Shown here: positions 46,051 through 56,379 of the stretch, piece by piece
How the letters are laid out: every line of letters begins with the position of its first letter
How positions within the stretch are numbered: position 1 is the stretch's first letter
Origin: Streptomyces sp. NBC_00102
Lineage (GTDB): Bacteria; Actinomycetota; Actinomycetes; Streptomycetales; Streptomycetaceae
Reading direction: 5' to 3'
DNA length: 64,000 bases
Assembly: GCF_026343115.1 (NCBI RefSeq)
Contig: NZ_JAPEMC010000001.1
Location: 3,906,001 to 3,970,000, forward strand
Made by a program: the position numbers and the translations under genes
Notes under the pieces: model-generated
The model's input: only the letters and a program-made list of their open reading frames with translations
What the model was told of the DNA's origin: nothing
The model's database searches: none

Positions 46051-46392
46051 GTGGCGCAGAAGGTTCAGGTCCTTCTTGTTGACGACCTCGACGGCGGCGA
46101 GGCGAACGAGACCGTCACGTTCGCGCTGGACGGCAAGACCTACGAGATCGACCTCACGACGGCCAACGCGGACAAGCTCCGTGATCTGCTCGACCCCTAC
46201 ACCAAGAGCGGACGTCGCACCGGCGGCCGTGCCGCCACGGGCCGCAAGGGCCGTGCGCTCGGTACCGGTACGGGCGGCAACAAGGACACCGCCGAGATCC
46301 GCAAGTGGGCCCGCGAGAACGGCCACGACGTGAATGACCGCGGTCGCGTTCCCGCCAGCGTCCGCGAGGCCTACGAGCGCGCCAACGGCTGA
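46051..46392 (+). CDS. lsr2: Lsr2 nucleoid-associated protein
   Basis: 113 aa from the GTG at 46051, preceded by AAAGGA; the in-frame ATG at 46036 would include that site. Lsr2 is an H-NS-like xenogeneic silencer binding AT-rich DNA and bridging it. The N-terminal oligomerisation domain is MAQKVQVLLVDDLDGGEANE to DKLRDLLDPY; a basic Gly-rich linker follows; the C-terminal DNA-binding domain ends with IRKWARENGHDVNDRGRVP, where RGR (97-99) is the minor-groove hook. Its leader is comparatively AT-rich, with the inverted repeat GGAAA/TTTCC, which would allow autoregulation. Confidence 0.95.
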   Translation: MAQKVQVLLVDDLDGGEANETVTFALDGKTYEIDLTTANADKLRDLLDPYTKSGRRTGGRAATGRKGRALGTGTGGNKDTAEIRKWARENGHDVNDRGRVPASVREAYERANG

Positions 46393-47105
46393 CTCGATGG
46401 CCCGACGGCCGGCGGAAGTACCCGGGAACGCCTCAGGCGGACCCGGTGGCATTCCGTCGCCGCCATATCCACCAGCCGTACGAGATCGGGAGCATCCCCA
46501 CCCCTGCTCCCGAAATCCGCGAGGCCCGGAAGAAAGGGATCCGGACCCCGCGGCGGCTCTGGGGGCCGCAGCCAGAACGCGGCCCCCGGCGGAAAGCGGT
46601 GCGACAGCCGGGGCGGTGCCGGTGCGGTGATCCTGCCACCGGCCCCGATGCCCACGAGATCCAGCGCGATGCCGCCCCACTCCAGCCAGTCCAGCAGTGC
46701 GGGCAGCTCCTCCGCGCTCCCGGCCGCCACGAACAGCCGCATCCGCCCCCGCGCCACCGCCACGGGGCCGGTCCGGCCGAACCTGCGCAGCACCGCGCGG
46801 CCCGCGGCGGCGGGCAGTTCCAGCACGTCGAACCGGACCCCGGTCAGGAGCGCCGGCGGGCGGCCCCCGTCGGTCGCCCAGCCGAGCCCGTCCTCGTACC
46901 ACCGCTCCGTGGCCGCGGCGGCCTCCTCGGAGTCCGCCGGCCCCTCCGCGTCTCCGTACGGGAGCGGCCCGGCGCTCTCCGTGCCGCTCGCTCGCCCGGC
47001 TGCCGGGCGCGTACCCGCGTCCGGGGCCGGCCCGCGACCCGACGGGGCCGGCGCCGACGTGTCGGACGGCCGCGGGGCGCGGGGGGACGGGACGATGGGG
47101 GTCAT
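46371..47105 (-). CDS. SCO3374-family protein
   Basis: 244 aa from an ATG at 47105. The first 70 residues are low-complexity; the conserved part includes WYEDGLGWATDGGRPPALLTG, FDVLELPAAAGRAVLRR, GPVAVARGRMRLFVAAGS and LLDWLEWGGIALDL. This resembles the N-terminal part of bifunctional primase-polymerase-like proteins annotated in Streptomyces, without visible catalytic motifs. It converges with lsr2 and overlaps its 3' end by 22 bases, an arrangement I recall from other Streptomyces. Confidence 0.78.
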   Translation of the reverse strand: MTPIVPSPRAPRPSDTSAPAPSGRGPAPDAGTRPAAGRASGTESAGPLPYGDAEGPADSEEAAAATERWYEDGLGWATDGGRPPALLTGVRFDVLELPAAAGRAVLRRFGRTGPVAVARGRMRLFVAAGSAEELPALLDWLEWGGIALDLVGIGAGGRITAPAPPRLSHRFPPGAAFWLRPPEPPRGPDPFLPGLADFGSRGGDAPDLVRLVDMAATECHRVRLRRSRVLPPAVGPSSQPLARS

Positions 47106-47622
47106 GTGCGATGAACCGCCGGACCGCCGTCCGGGTTACGCCAGGTGCCGCGCGAGGAGCCCGCGAGGACCGGGGAGCTCTGGTCCGGGGCGCGGCGGGA
47201 CGCCACCCGCGTCACGCCGGGTGTGCGCGGCATCACGAAGGGTTCCCGTCAAGGGCGTGTACGGGGGCGTCGGGCGCCACGCGGTTGTTCGCCCGTAGCG
47301 GAGGGAACGGGCGCGCGCCGCATGGACTGTCTGTAATTGCGGGTAAGACATGACTGGTGGGAAGGGGCGACAGACCGACCGGGGCGTCTCGCGTTCGCCA
47401 CCGGCGTAGTGGTGACAGGGGTATCTGCCTGGCCTGCGGGAACATCGTCTCGCACCATCGGGTTGGAGCAGGTGTCGGCTGATCGGCAAGGTTTCCTCGC
47501 TGCTGCGGGGGTGATCCGGTCGGCAGTTGGAATGAGCGGTCCCCGCTTGCGGGACTAAGCTGCGGAAGGACAGGGAGGGGACCGACCCCTAACTGCCTGA
47601 CCGCTCTGAGGAGCGATTAACG
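47106..47622. other. Upstream region of clpC
   Basis: A 517-base gap without a supported gene. It holds a candidate ClgR box (47393-47406), a partly AT-richer stretch (47320-47480), and the clpC ribosome-binding site GAGGAGCG about 8 bases before its ATG. An inverted repeat GGGAGGGG/CCCCT near 47573-47590 lies in the presumed leader. Confidence 0.5.
47393..47406 (+). promoter_or_regulatory. Candidate ClgR-binding site upstream of clpC
   Basis: GTTCGC, five bases, then GCG, identical to the consensus reported for ClgR, the activator of clp and lon genes in Streptomyces. It is about 217 bases upstream of the clpC start. The match is short, but its position before a known type of ClgR target makes it credible. 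Confidence 0.5.
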
Positions 47623-50154
<2,532 letters not shown>

Positions 50155-50184
50155 TTCCAGGCGTGAGCACGTGAGCTGAAGGGG

Positions 50185-50221
50185 CTGCCCCGGACCGGTA
50201 TCGGTCCGGGGCAGTTTCTTT
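50185..50221 (+). terminator. Terminator after clpC
   Basis: CTGCCCCGGACCG (50185-50197) and CGGTCCGGGGCAG (50202-50214) form a perfect 13-bp stem with a GTAT loop, followed by TTTCTTT. It separates clpC from the convergent NACHT gene, whose stop codon begins at 50240. Confidence 0.92.
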
Positions 50222-50239
50222 GTGCGGAAGGCATGGAGG

Positions 50240-53200
50240 TCAGAAGGGGCTCTGGACGGACAGGCGGTCGCCCAGCTCCTCGGCGCCGAGGAGCTGCCCG
50301 CCGGCTGCCAGCCAGACCACCTTCACGTGCAGCTCGGGCTGCTCGTGCAGGGGTGTCAGGTCGATCCGGGTTTCCGTGTGGCAGGTCAGCGTGAGGGACC
50401 GAAGGGACGGAAACAGGCCGGGGAGCGGCCTCAGGTCGGTACCAGGGCCCGTGTCGACCCCGAAGGAGAGTTTGACGACGCCTGTGACCGGCTCCTCGCG
50501 TCCCGGCCACGGCTCGGCGCGGGGTCGGGTCACCTCGACCTCGGTGAGGCTCGGGGCGGTGCGGAGCGCGGCCACCAGCGAGGTCAGCGAGGCCACCGTG
50601 GGCAACCGCAAGGACTGGAGCGAGGACCACCCCCGGAGATCGCCCAGTTCCATCGCACCACTTCGTAGCAGGGCCAGATGCCGGAGGTGGGGGATGGGCG
50701 GGAGGTCGCTCAGGCGTCCTGCCGGGGAGCGGAGTTCCAGCGCGCTCAGACTCGCCACGTCCCGCAGAGCGGCGAGCCGGTCCCAAGAGAGGTGGCTGAC
50801 GTCGAGGTTGACCTCCTGGAGGGCGGGCCATTCCCCGAGCGGGGAGAGATCGGTGGCCCCGGGACATCCGTCGACCGTGAGATGCCTGAGGTTTTCGCCG
50901 TTGCGCAGCGTCGAGAGGTCGCGGAGCAGTGGGTTCCCGAGGTGGCCCAGGTTCCCGGGAGCGGCTTCGGACAGTCCGCGCCGCAGGTCGGCGTCGGTGA
51001 AGGGGCCGCCGAGGGTGACGCCGACCCAGCGCCCGAGAGGGCCGAGATGGGGCAGTGCCGTCAACTCGGCAGGGGAGCGGACGGTCAGGAACGCTCCGCC
51101 GAGATCTCCCTTGCCCAGCACGTCCTTCGCGAACTCCTCGGTGGGAAATCTCGTCCAGCGGGAGGCCAGCAGGCGGGCTGCCCCCGGGGAGGCCGCCACC
51201 CAGTCACGGGCGTACGACAGGGCCTCCGGTCCGCCGACCTCGCCGAGCAGCTGCGCGATGCATTCGTTGCCGATGACGTCGGACCGGATGGCGGAGGGCC
51301 TCGGCAGGTAGGTCAGCGCAGCAGGACCGAGGGACCCGAGTAGTTTCACCGTCGAGGCCAGGCGGGGCGGGTAGAGCCCTGCGAGCGCGGTACGCACTCT
51401 GCCCCACGTCCCCTCGTCCAGCAGCGTGGCGTGCTGGGCGCAGAGGGCGGCCAGCACACGGGTCTTCGGGGCGAGTTCGGGATCGAAGGCGAGGGTGCCG
51501 GGGGCGTACTTCTCCGCCCGGTCCAGCAGGCCGTTGATCAGCTCGCCGATTGCGCGCCTGCCGCAGTGGCCCGCCGCCAGTTCGATCACGTCCGCCCACG
51601 ACTCGTCCTCGGCACACCGGAGCAGTTCGTTGATCTGATCCGACTCGACGAACTCCGCGGCCGCCAGGTAGTCCTGGAATGTGCGGTGGGTGAACTGGTA
51701 GAGGTCTTCGGTGCGTTCCTGGAGAAGGCCGCTGCGGTTGAGCAGGTGGGTCAGGATCGCGTCGGTCGTCCCCTGTTTCCGCACCCGCTCCATGCTCGCC
51801 AGCGCCCGGTCCAGCTGGCGCAGAGCCTGCTCGCGGGAGAACTCCGTCTGGCCCTCGCGCACCAGCCAGATCGCGATCCGCTGGAGGAGCAGCGCCTGCT
51901 CCTCCACCTCCATCGTGATGCCCTCAGGGCCTCCGATACCCCGCCGCTGGTCCCGGTTGCCCAGGAGCATGTCGAGTGAGGACCGGTAGAGCTTCCACCG
52001 GGTGTTCGGGAGGAAGCCCTCCTGCCGGCGGTGCAGGGCACAGATCACCGCGCACAGCAGGGGTGTACGCGCCAGGTCGCTCAGCGTGCGGTTGGTGCGG
52101 AATTGCCTGGCGAGGTCGTGTTCCAGCTCACGCAGGCGCTGATGGTCGTCGTCGTCCAGTCGTGCGGCCTTGTGCCAGGCCGCCACGAACGCCTGGATGT
52201 CCTCGTTCCGCAGGGGCAGCAGCCGCAGCTCCTCGAAGCCCTCGGCGGCCAGCCAGTCCGGTTCGACGGCGAGCGGGCGGACGGTGGCCACGCAACGGGT
52301 CTCCGGGAAGCGGGTGAGGAGGCTGGAGAGCCAGGTGTACGCCTCCTCCCGCTCCCCGGGCGGTACCTCGTCCAGCCCGTCCACCAGAAGGAGTCCACGG
52401 CCCGACTCCAGCACGCGCCCGGCCCAGCCGTCCGGCGCGGTGTCCACCGTGAGCCGGGCGGCCCCCGGGAGGCCCGAGGGGGCGGGCAACGGCTCGTTGC
52501 GGGCCCGGAGCGTGCGCAGCGGGACGACGAAGGGGACGAGGCCGTCGAGGGCCGCCAGCCGGGGCGGCAGCGTTCTTGCGACGGCATGGGCGGCCAGCCA
52601 CCACAGCAGTGTGGTCTTACCTGCCCCCGCGTCGCCCCGGAGCAGTACCCGGGGGCGGTCGGTCAGCAGATCGTCGATGCGGCGGGGAGTGGGCCGGGCG
52701 ACGGGGGGACGGACCCCTCTGTCCGTCCACCGCCCGCCCGTCTCCGCCTCCAGGCTCAGATAGGCGGTGTCCAGGTCCCACTCGGAGTCGCGGCGGCCCA
52801 GCTCGTCCAGGCCGAAGATCTTGGTGCGGCGATAGGCGGCGCCGAGGGCGTCCGCGTACTCCTCCTCGTACCGGAGGTCGGCCGAGTAGGTGCCGTGCAC
52901 CTGTTCCGTACGGGGCTGTGACCCGGTGGTCTGCTCGTACGCCTGGCGGAAGCCCGCCGACTCCAGCACGGGGCGCAGCGAGACGCACTCCACCCGTCGT
53001 CCGTCGCGGCGGGGCGGTATCTGGCGGGCGAGGCCGAGGAGGACCGCCCCGGCGAAGACCGGACCGCCGGAGAGGCCGCCCAGCAGGGCCTCGCCGTCCT
53101 TGTCGGTGACCGGGGGCGGGCTGTCCAGATCGCAGGCCAGGAGGTTGCGGAGGAGGCCTGCCATGGGCACCACGGTGGCCGTGTACTGGTCGGCCTCCAG

Positions 53201-53545
53201 ATGGCGCTCGGAGCCGTACCGCTGGATCTCGGGGAAGCCGGTGATCTCGCAGCCGGGGAGGGCCTGGGCAGAGGCGAGCACGCCGAGGCGCACCGGCGGG
53301 ACGGGCGGCAGCTGACCGTCGGCCAGCAGGAGCGCCGCGTCCTGTTCGGCGTCCACCCAGAGGACGCGGCAGGTCACGGTTTCCGGCAGGTCCGGGTGCG
53401 CGACCGACGCGCTCGCCTCGCCTCCGAGGACGTGCGCGCAGGTCAGCACCAGCTGGTCCGTGAGGAGCACCCCGCTGCCTTGGCGGGCGGACTGGACGAC
53501 GACCGTGCGGTCCGTGGGGCGTACGGGGCGGGGACGGGTGTTCAC
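50240..53545 (-). CDS. Trypsin-like protease/NACHT NTPase/LRR protein (bacterial NLR-like)
   Basis: 1101 aa from a GTG overlapping the trypco2 stop by 4 bases (GTGA). Domain 1 (about 12-200) is trypsin-like, with the likely triad intact: LVLTCAHVLGG (His38), DAEQDAALL (Asp69), GGLSGGPVF (Ser159). Domain 2 is a NACHT NTPase: Walker A GDAGAGKT (304-311) and Walker B GLLLVDGLDEV (384-394), with the RTFQDYLAAAEF segment of its helical part. The C-terminal third (about 830-1090) shows leucine-rich repeats such as LREDLSTLRNGENLRHLTVDG-like units. No signal peptide or membrane segment is seen, so it is probably cytosolic. This trypsin-NACHT-LRR build is that of predicted bacterial immune or conflict ATPases in which the repeats sense a trigger and the protease is the effector. 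The target is unknown. Confidence 0.88.
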   Translation of the reverse strand: MNTRPRPVRPTDRTVVVQSARQGSGVLLTDQLVLTCAHVLGGEASASVAHPDLPETVTCRVLWVDAEQDAALLLADGQLPPVPPVRLGVLASAQALPGCEITGFPEIQRYGSERHLEADQYTATVVPMAGLLRNLLACDLDSPPPVTDKDGEALLGGLSGGPVFAGAVLLGLARQIPPRRDGRRVECVSLRPVLESAGFRQAYEQTTGSQPRTEQVHGTYSADLRYEEEYADALGAAYRRTKIFGLDELGRRDSEWDLDTAYLSLEAETGGRWTDRGVRPPVARPTPRRIDDLLTDRPRVLLRGDAGAGKTTLLWWLAAHAVARTLPPRLAALDGLVPFVVPLRTLRARNEPLPAPSGLPGAARLTVDTAPDGWAGRVLESGRGLLLVDGLDEVPPGEREEAYTWLSSLLTRFPETRCVATVRPLAVEPDWLAAEGFEELRLLPLRNEDIQAFVAAWHKAARLDDDDHQRLRELEHDLARQFRTNRTLSDLARTPLLCAVICALHRRQEGFLPNTRWKLYRSSLDMLLGNRDQRRGIGGPEGITMEVEEQALLLQRIAIWLVREGQTEFSREQALRQLDRALASMERVRKQGTTDAILTHLLNRSGLLQERTEDLYQFTHRTFQDYLAAAEFVESDQINELLRCAEDESWADVIELAAGHCGRRAIGELINGLLDRAEKYAPGTLAFDPELAPKTRVLAALCAQHATLLDEGTWGRVRTALAGLYPPRLASTVKLLGSLGPAALTYLPRPSAIRSDVIGNECIAQLLGEVGGPEALSYARDWVAASPGAARLLASRWTRFPTEEFAKDVLGKGDLGGAFLTVRSPAELTALPHLGPLGRWVGVTLGGPFTDADLRRGLSEAAPGNLGHLGNPLLRDLSTLRNGENLRHLTVDGCPGATDLSPLGEWPALQEVNLDVSHLSWDRLAALRDVASLSALELRSPAGRLSDLPPIPHLRHLALLRSGAMELGDLRGWSSLQSLRLPTVASLTSLVAALRTAPSLTEVEVTRPRAEPWPGREEPVTGVVKLSFGVDTGPGTDLRPLPGLFPSLRSLTLTCHTETRIDLTPLHEQPELHVKVVWLAAGGQLLGAEELGDRLSVQSPF

Positions 53546-53901
53546 TCGCCGCCGCGTCCCCGTCCGAAGTGGGCGGTGCTGCCGCCGGGGGCGTCGTTGC
53601 CGATCTCCAGCGGGCCGGAGCCGTCGGCCTTGCGGGGGCTCAGGGTGAAGGCGACCTTGTGCGTGGTGCCGGTGGTGCGGGAGGCGTCGGCGCCTCCCTC
53701 CACCACCCACGCCTTGACCTTGCCGCCCGCCTTGGCCTCCTTGCGGAGCTCGACGGTGAACTCCATCTGGATGTCGCCCACGCCGAAGACGACGGGGCGG
53801 CCGGTGGCACGGGCCGCGGCCTCGATGAGCTGGTCGCGGACCGATTCGACGGCGTCGGCCAGTTCGATCCGGTCCAGGGCGTGGGTTTCGTCGGTACTCA
53901 T
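53542..53901 (-). CDS. Trypsin-co-occurring domain protein (trypco2 type)
   Basis: 119 aa from an ATG behind GGGGGACTGCC. It begins with a helix (ALDRIELADAVESVRDQLIE), then a strand-rich part containing VVFGVGDIQMEFTVELRKEA, KVKAWVVEGG and HKVAFTLSPRKADGSGPLEI, the layout of trypco2 proteins that partner trypsin-like proteases in predicted conflict systems. It overlaps the protease-NACHT gene by 4 bases, so both are made from one message. It may be a substrate, adaptor or regulator of the protease; this is not settled for the family. Confidence 0.82.
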   Translation of the reverse strand: MSTDETHALDRIELADAVESVRDQLIEAAARATGRPVVFGVGDIQMEFTVELRKEAKAGGKVKAWVVEGGADASRTTGTTHKVAFTLSPRKADGSGPLEIGNDAPGGSTAHFGRGRGGE

Positions 53902-54378
53902 GGCAGTCCCCCGAAGCCGCCTGCTCGGCGGCTCTATGAACGTGGCGTGCCGAAGGTCCCAAAGCGGACATCCCTTGGTCCCACCGGCGGTGACAAGGCG
54001 CACAGGCCGTTTCGAGCCTACTAGTGGGGTTCGTAGTGGTGCTCGGAATCGCCGGAAGGTCTTTGGTCCCGGGGGTGGCCGGGACCAAAGGAAGGCGGAA
54101 CGATCTGCCGGGATTCTGGGGCCATATCCGGTTCGGACCGCTTCCACCTGCGGTTTCGCGTCTCCGGTCGAGGGCTTTCCGGGCTTCGCGCGGCCTCTCC
54201 GACGGGACGTCCCGCGCCCGATTCCCGGTGTCCGGTCTACGGCTTTCCCTCGTAGATGGGGTACTTGAGCATCCCTCCAGGGCGGGTTACCAAGGTGGAG
54301 CAAGCCCGGACAAACGCTCGGGTTTCACCCCCGGACAGAACGACCGGGGAGCCCCCCATCTTCGGAGGACTTACTCGT
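53902..54378. other. Divergent control region between trypco2-NACHT operon and M23 gene
   Basis: 477 bases without a supported gene. GGTCCC or GGGACC occurs at 53955, 53978, 54065 and 54081, the last two forming a perfect 12-bp inverted repeat (54061-54090). The part nearest the M23 gene (about 54100-54378) is a long probable leader; no known riboswitch class could be recognised in it. GGAGGACTTACTCGT precedes the M23 ATG. Confidence 0.5.
54061..54090. promoter_or_regulatory. Perfect inverted repeat in the NACHT/M23 control region
   Basis: CTTTGGTCCCGG (54061-54072) and CCGGGACCAAAG (54079-54090) pair perfectly around GGGTGG. The half-site also occurs nearby as CCTTGGTCCC (about 53973) and, inverted, as GGTCCCAAAG (53955). 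It could be an operator for the immunity-like operon or a hairpin ending stray transcripts. Confidence 0.45.
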
Positions 54379-55086
54379 ATGTCGAAGCGCGTTACGACCC
54401 CCACCCGCCCGTCCACCTCTCGTGTCCGCGGCGCTGTCCTGGCCGCCGGTCTGGGAGCGTCGATGGTTCTGGGTGCTGGCGCGGCGTTCGCCTCCGGCAC
54501 CACGGGCACCGTCGCCCTCACCAGTGCCACCACCGCCGACGCGGTCGCCAAGCAGGCTTCCGCCCAGAGCAAGGCCGCTGTGGACGCCAAGAAGTCCGCC
54601 GCGGAGCAGGCCGACAACGCCAAGAAGGTCGCTGCCGCCAAGCAGGCCGCCGCGAAGAAGAACGCCGCCTCGTGGCAGGTCCCGGTGAAGCACTACACCC
54701 TGAGTGCCACCTACGGCACCGGTGGCGACCGCTGGGCGCACAAGCACTCCGGCCAGGACTTCGCGGTGCCGATCGGTACCCCGGTCCACGCGGCCCACAC
54801 CGGTACGGTCGTCAAGGCCGGCCCGAACGGTGGCGGCGACGGCCCCGCGTACGGCAACGCCATCGTGATCAAGCACGCCAACGGCAAGTACACGCAGTAC
54901 GCGCACCTGTCGAAGATCGACGTCCGTATCGGCCAGACCGTGAAGACCGGCCAGGAGATCGGTCTCTCCGGCAACACCGGTAACTCCAGCGGCCCGCACC
55001 TGCACTTCGAGGTCCGGACCACGGCCAACTACGGCTCGGCGATCAACCCGGTCAACTTCCTGCGGACCGTCAACGTGTCCGTCTGA
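54379..55086 (+). CDS. Secreted M23 (LytM-type) peptidase
   Basis: 235 aa. The signal peptide spans about 1-39 (basic start, hydrophobic core GAVLAAGLGASMVLGAGAAF). A Lys/Ala-rich helical linker (about 52-97) precedes the zinc peptidase domain with HKHSGQDFAVP (His123, Asp127), YAHLSKI and GPHLHFEV (His207, His209). LytM/M23 enzymes cleave peptidoglycan cross-bridges during growth or sporulation. The ATG at 54379 has GGAGG at the right distance; an upstream in-frame start lacks support. A terminator follows at 55128. Confidence 0.93.
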   Translation: MSKRVTTPTRPSTSRVRGAVLAAGLGASMVLGAGAAFASGTTGTVALTSATTADAVAKQASAQSKAAVDAKKSAAEQADNAKKVAAAKQAAAKKNAASWQVPVKHYTLSATYGTGGDRWAHKHSGQDFAVPIGTPVHAAHTGTVVKAGPNGGGDGPAYGNAIVIKHANGKYTQYAHLSKIDVRIGQTVKTGQEIGLSGNTGNSSGPHLHFEVRTTANYGSAINPVNFLRTVNVSV

Positions 55087-55127
55087 CCGAACGGGATCGC
55101 GCCCAGCGCTGAGCACGGCTGATCCAC

Positions 55128-55170
55128 GAAGCCCCCGGGACCGAACGAGAAGTTCAGTCCCGGGGGCTTC
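55128..55170. terminator. Bidirectional hairpin between M23 gene and mutY
   Basis: GAAGCCCCCGGGAC (55128-55141) pairs perfectly with GTCCCGGGGGCTTC (55157-55170), 14 bp, loop of 15 bases. It lies between convergent stops (55086 and 55210). Confidence 0.85.
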
Positions 55171-55209
55171 GCCGTGCCCGGAGGGCTACAAGGTCCCGGC
55201 CGGGCCGGA

Positions 55210-56115
55210 TCAGGTCAGCGGCAGCCGGTAGAGGCCGTTCGACAGGGGCTCCACCAGCCCGTCGGCCACCAGGCCGTCCAGGGCGCGGGCGCGCTGCACC
55301 GGCTCGTCCCACACCGCGTCCAGGGCGGCCTGCGAGACCGGGGCGACGGAGTCGCGGAGCACCGCGAGGAGCCGGCCGCGCACCTGCCGGTCCGTACCGG
55401 CGTACGTCTGGCCCCGGCGGGCCGGGCCCTGGTGCGCGGGCTTCCCGGCGAGCAGCCAGGCGCACTGCGAGGCGATCGGGCAGCGCGAGCAGTCCTCGTT
55501 CTTCGCGGTGCACACCAGCGCGCCGAGTTCCATCGTCGCCGCCGCCCAGGCCGCGGCCCGGCCGTCCTCCTCGGGGAGCAGCGCGCGGGCGAGCTTCCGT
55601 TCGGCGGCGGTGGTCGCGTTCGGCGGGTACTGGATGCCGGTGGCCGCCCGCGCGAACACCCGGCGGACGTTGGTGTCGAGCACCGCGTGCCGCTGTCCGT
55701 ACGCGAACGAGGCGACGGCCGCCGCCGTGTACTCGCCGATCCCGGGCAGCGCCAGCAGCTGGGCGTGCTCACTCGGCACGTCTCCGCCGTGGCGTTCCGT
55801 TATGGCCTGGGCGGCGCCGTGCAGGCGCAGGGCGCGGCGCGGGTAGCCGAGCCGGCCCCAGGCGCGGACCGCCTCGCCCGGCGCCTCGGCGGCCAGGTCG
55901 GCCGGGCGTGGCCAGCGGGCCAGCCACTGCTCGTACACCGGGAGGACCCGGTTCACCGGGGTCTGCTGGAGCATGAACTCGCTCACCATCACGCCCCAGG
56001 CGCCGGCCTCGGGGCGGCGCCAGGGCAGATCGCGGGCGTGCTGCTCGAACCACCCGATGACGGGGGTGTGGAGGAGGGAAGCGGGGGGCGTGTGTGTCGA
56101 AGTCGTGGCAGTCAT
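55210..56115 (-). CDS. mutY: A/G-specific adenine DNA glycosylase
   Basis: 301 aa. It removes adenine mispaired with 8-oxoguanine. The catalytic Glu46 is in SEFMLQQTPV, the helix-hairpin-helix is LPGIGEYTAAAVASFA, and Asp147 is in VLDTNVRR. The 4Fe-4S cluster ligands are Cys202, Cys209, Cys212 and Cys218 with C-x6-C-x2-C-x5-C spacing. It is shorter than E. coli MutY (350 aa) and lacks most of the C-terminal NUDIX-like 8-oxoG recognition domain, as I recall for other Streptomyces copies. It is divergent from the next gene. Confidence 0.94.
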   Translation of the reverse strand: MTATTSTHTPPASLLHTPVIGWFEQHARDLPWRRPEAGAWGVMVSEFMLQQTPVNRVLPVYEQWLARWPRPADLAAEAPGEAVRAWGRLGYPRRALRLHGAAQAITERHGGDVPSEHAQLLALPGIGEYTAAAVASFAYGQRHAVLDTNVRRVFARAATGIQYPPNATTAAERKLARALLPEEDGRAAAWAAATMELGALVCTAKNEDCSRCPIASQCAWLLAGKPAHQGPARRGQTYAGTDRQVRGRLLAVLRDSVAPVSQAALDAVWDEPVQRARALDGLVADGLVEPLSNGLYRLPLT

Positions 56116-56379
56116 CGCACCTACGATCCTGGCACGGAAGCCCCGGCGACGGTCACGGGCACGGGGGTGTCGCCCACGTGCGAGAGCCTCTGGGCGAACA
56201 ACGCCACCCGTTCTGTCCCCTCTGTCCCGCTATCATCCTTCTTGCCCGGCGCATACGGTGTGAAGCGGGCGCGCATCAGGTGGTCAACAGCCCCCTGCGG
56301 AATGATGATCCGCAAAAGTTGACCATCGGAGCGGCGGGTGGGGCGGGAGTTGGGCACGATCTCTCGTACAGTTTGCGAC

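Noticed and set aside
47337..47558. Short plus-strand gene upstream of clpC
   Set aside because: Codon bias is weak, there is no ribosome-binding site and the product has no recognisable feature; the interval is better explained as clpC control region.
50240..54088. A 1282-residue form of the NACHT protein extending past 53545
   Set aside because: The extra part overlaps the trypco2 gene in another frame. The GTGA overlap at 53545 and the start of protease similarity there support the shorter protein.
54090..54378. c-di-AMP (ydaO-type) riboswitch upstream of the M23 gene
   Set aside because: The expected conserved cores could not be recognised by eye; only a covariance search could decide.
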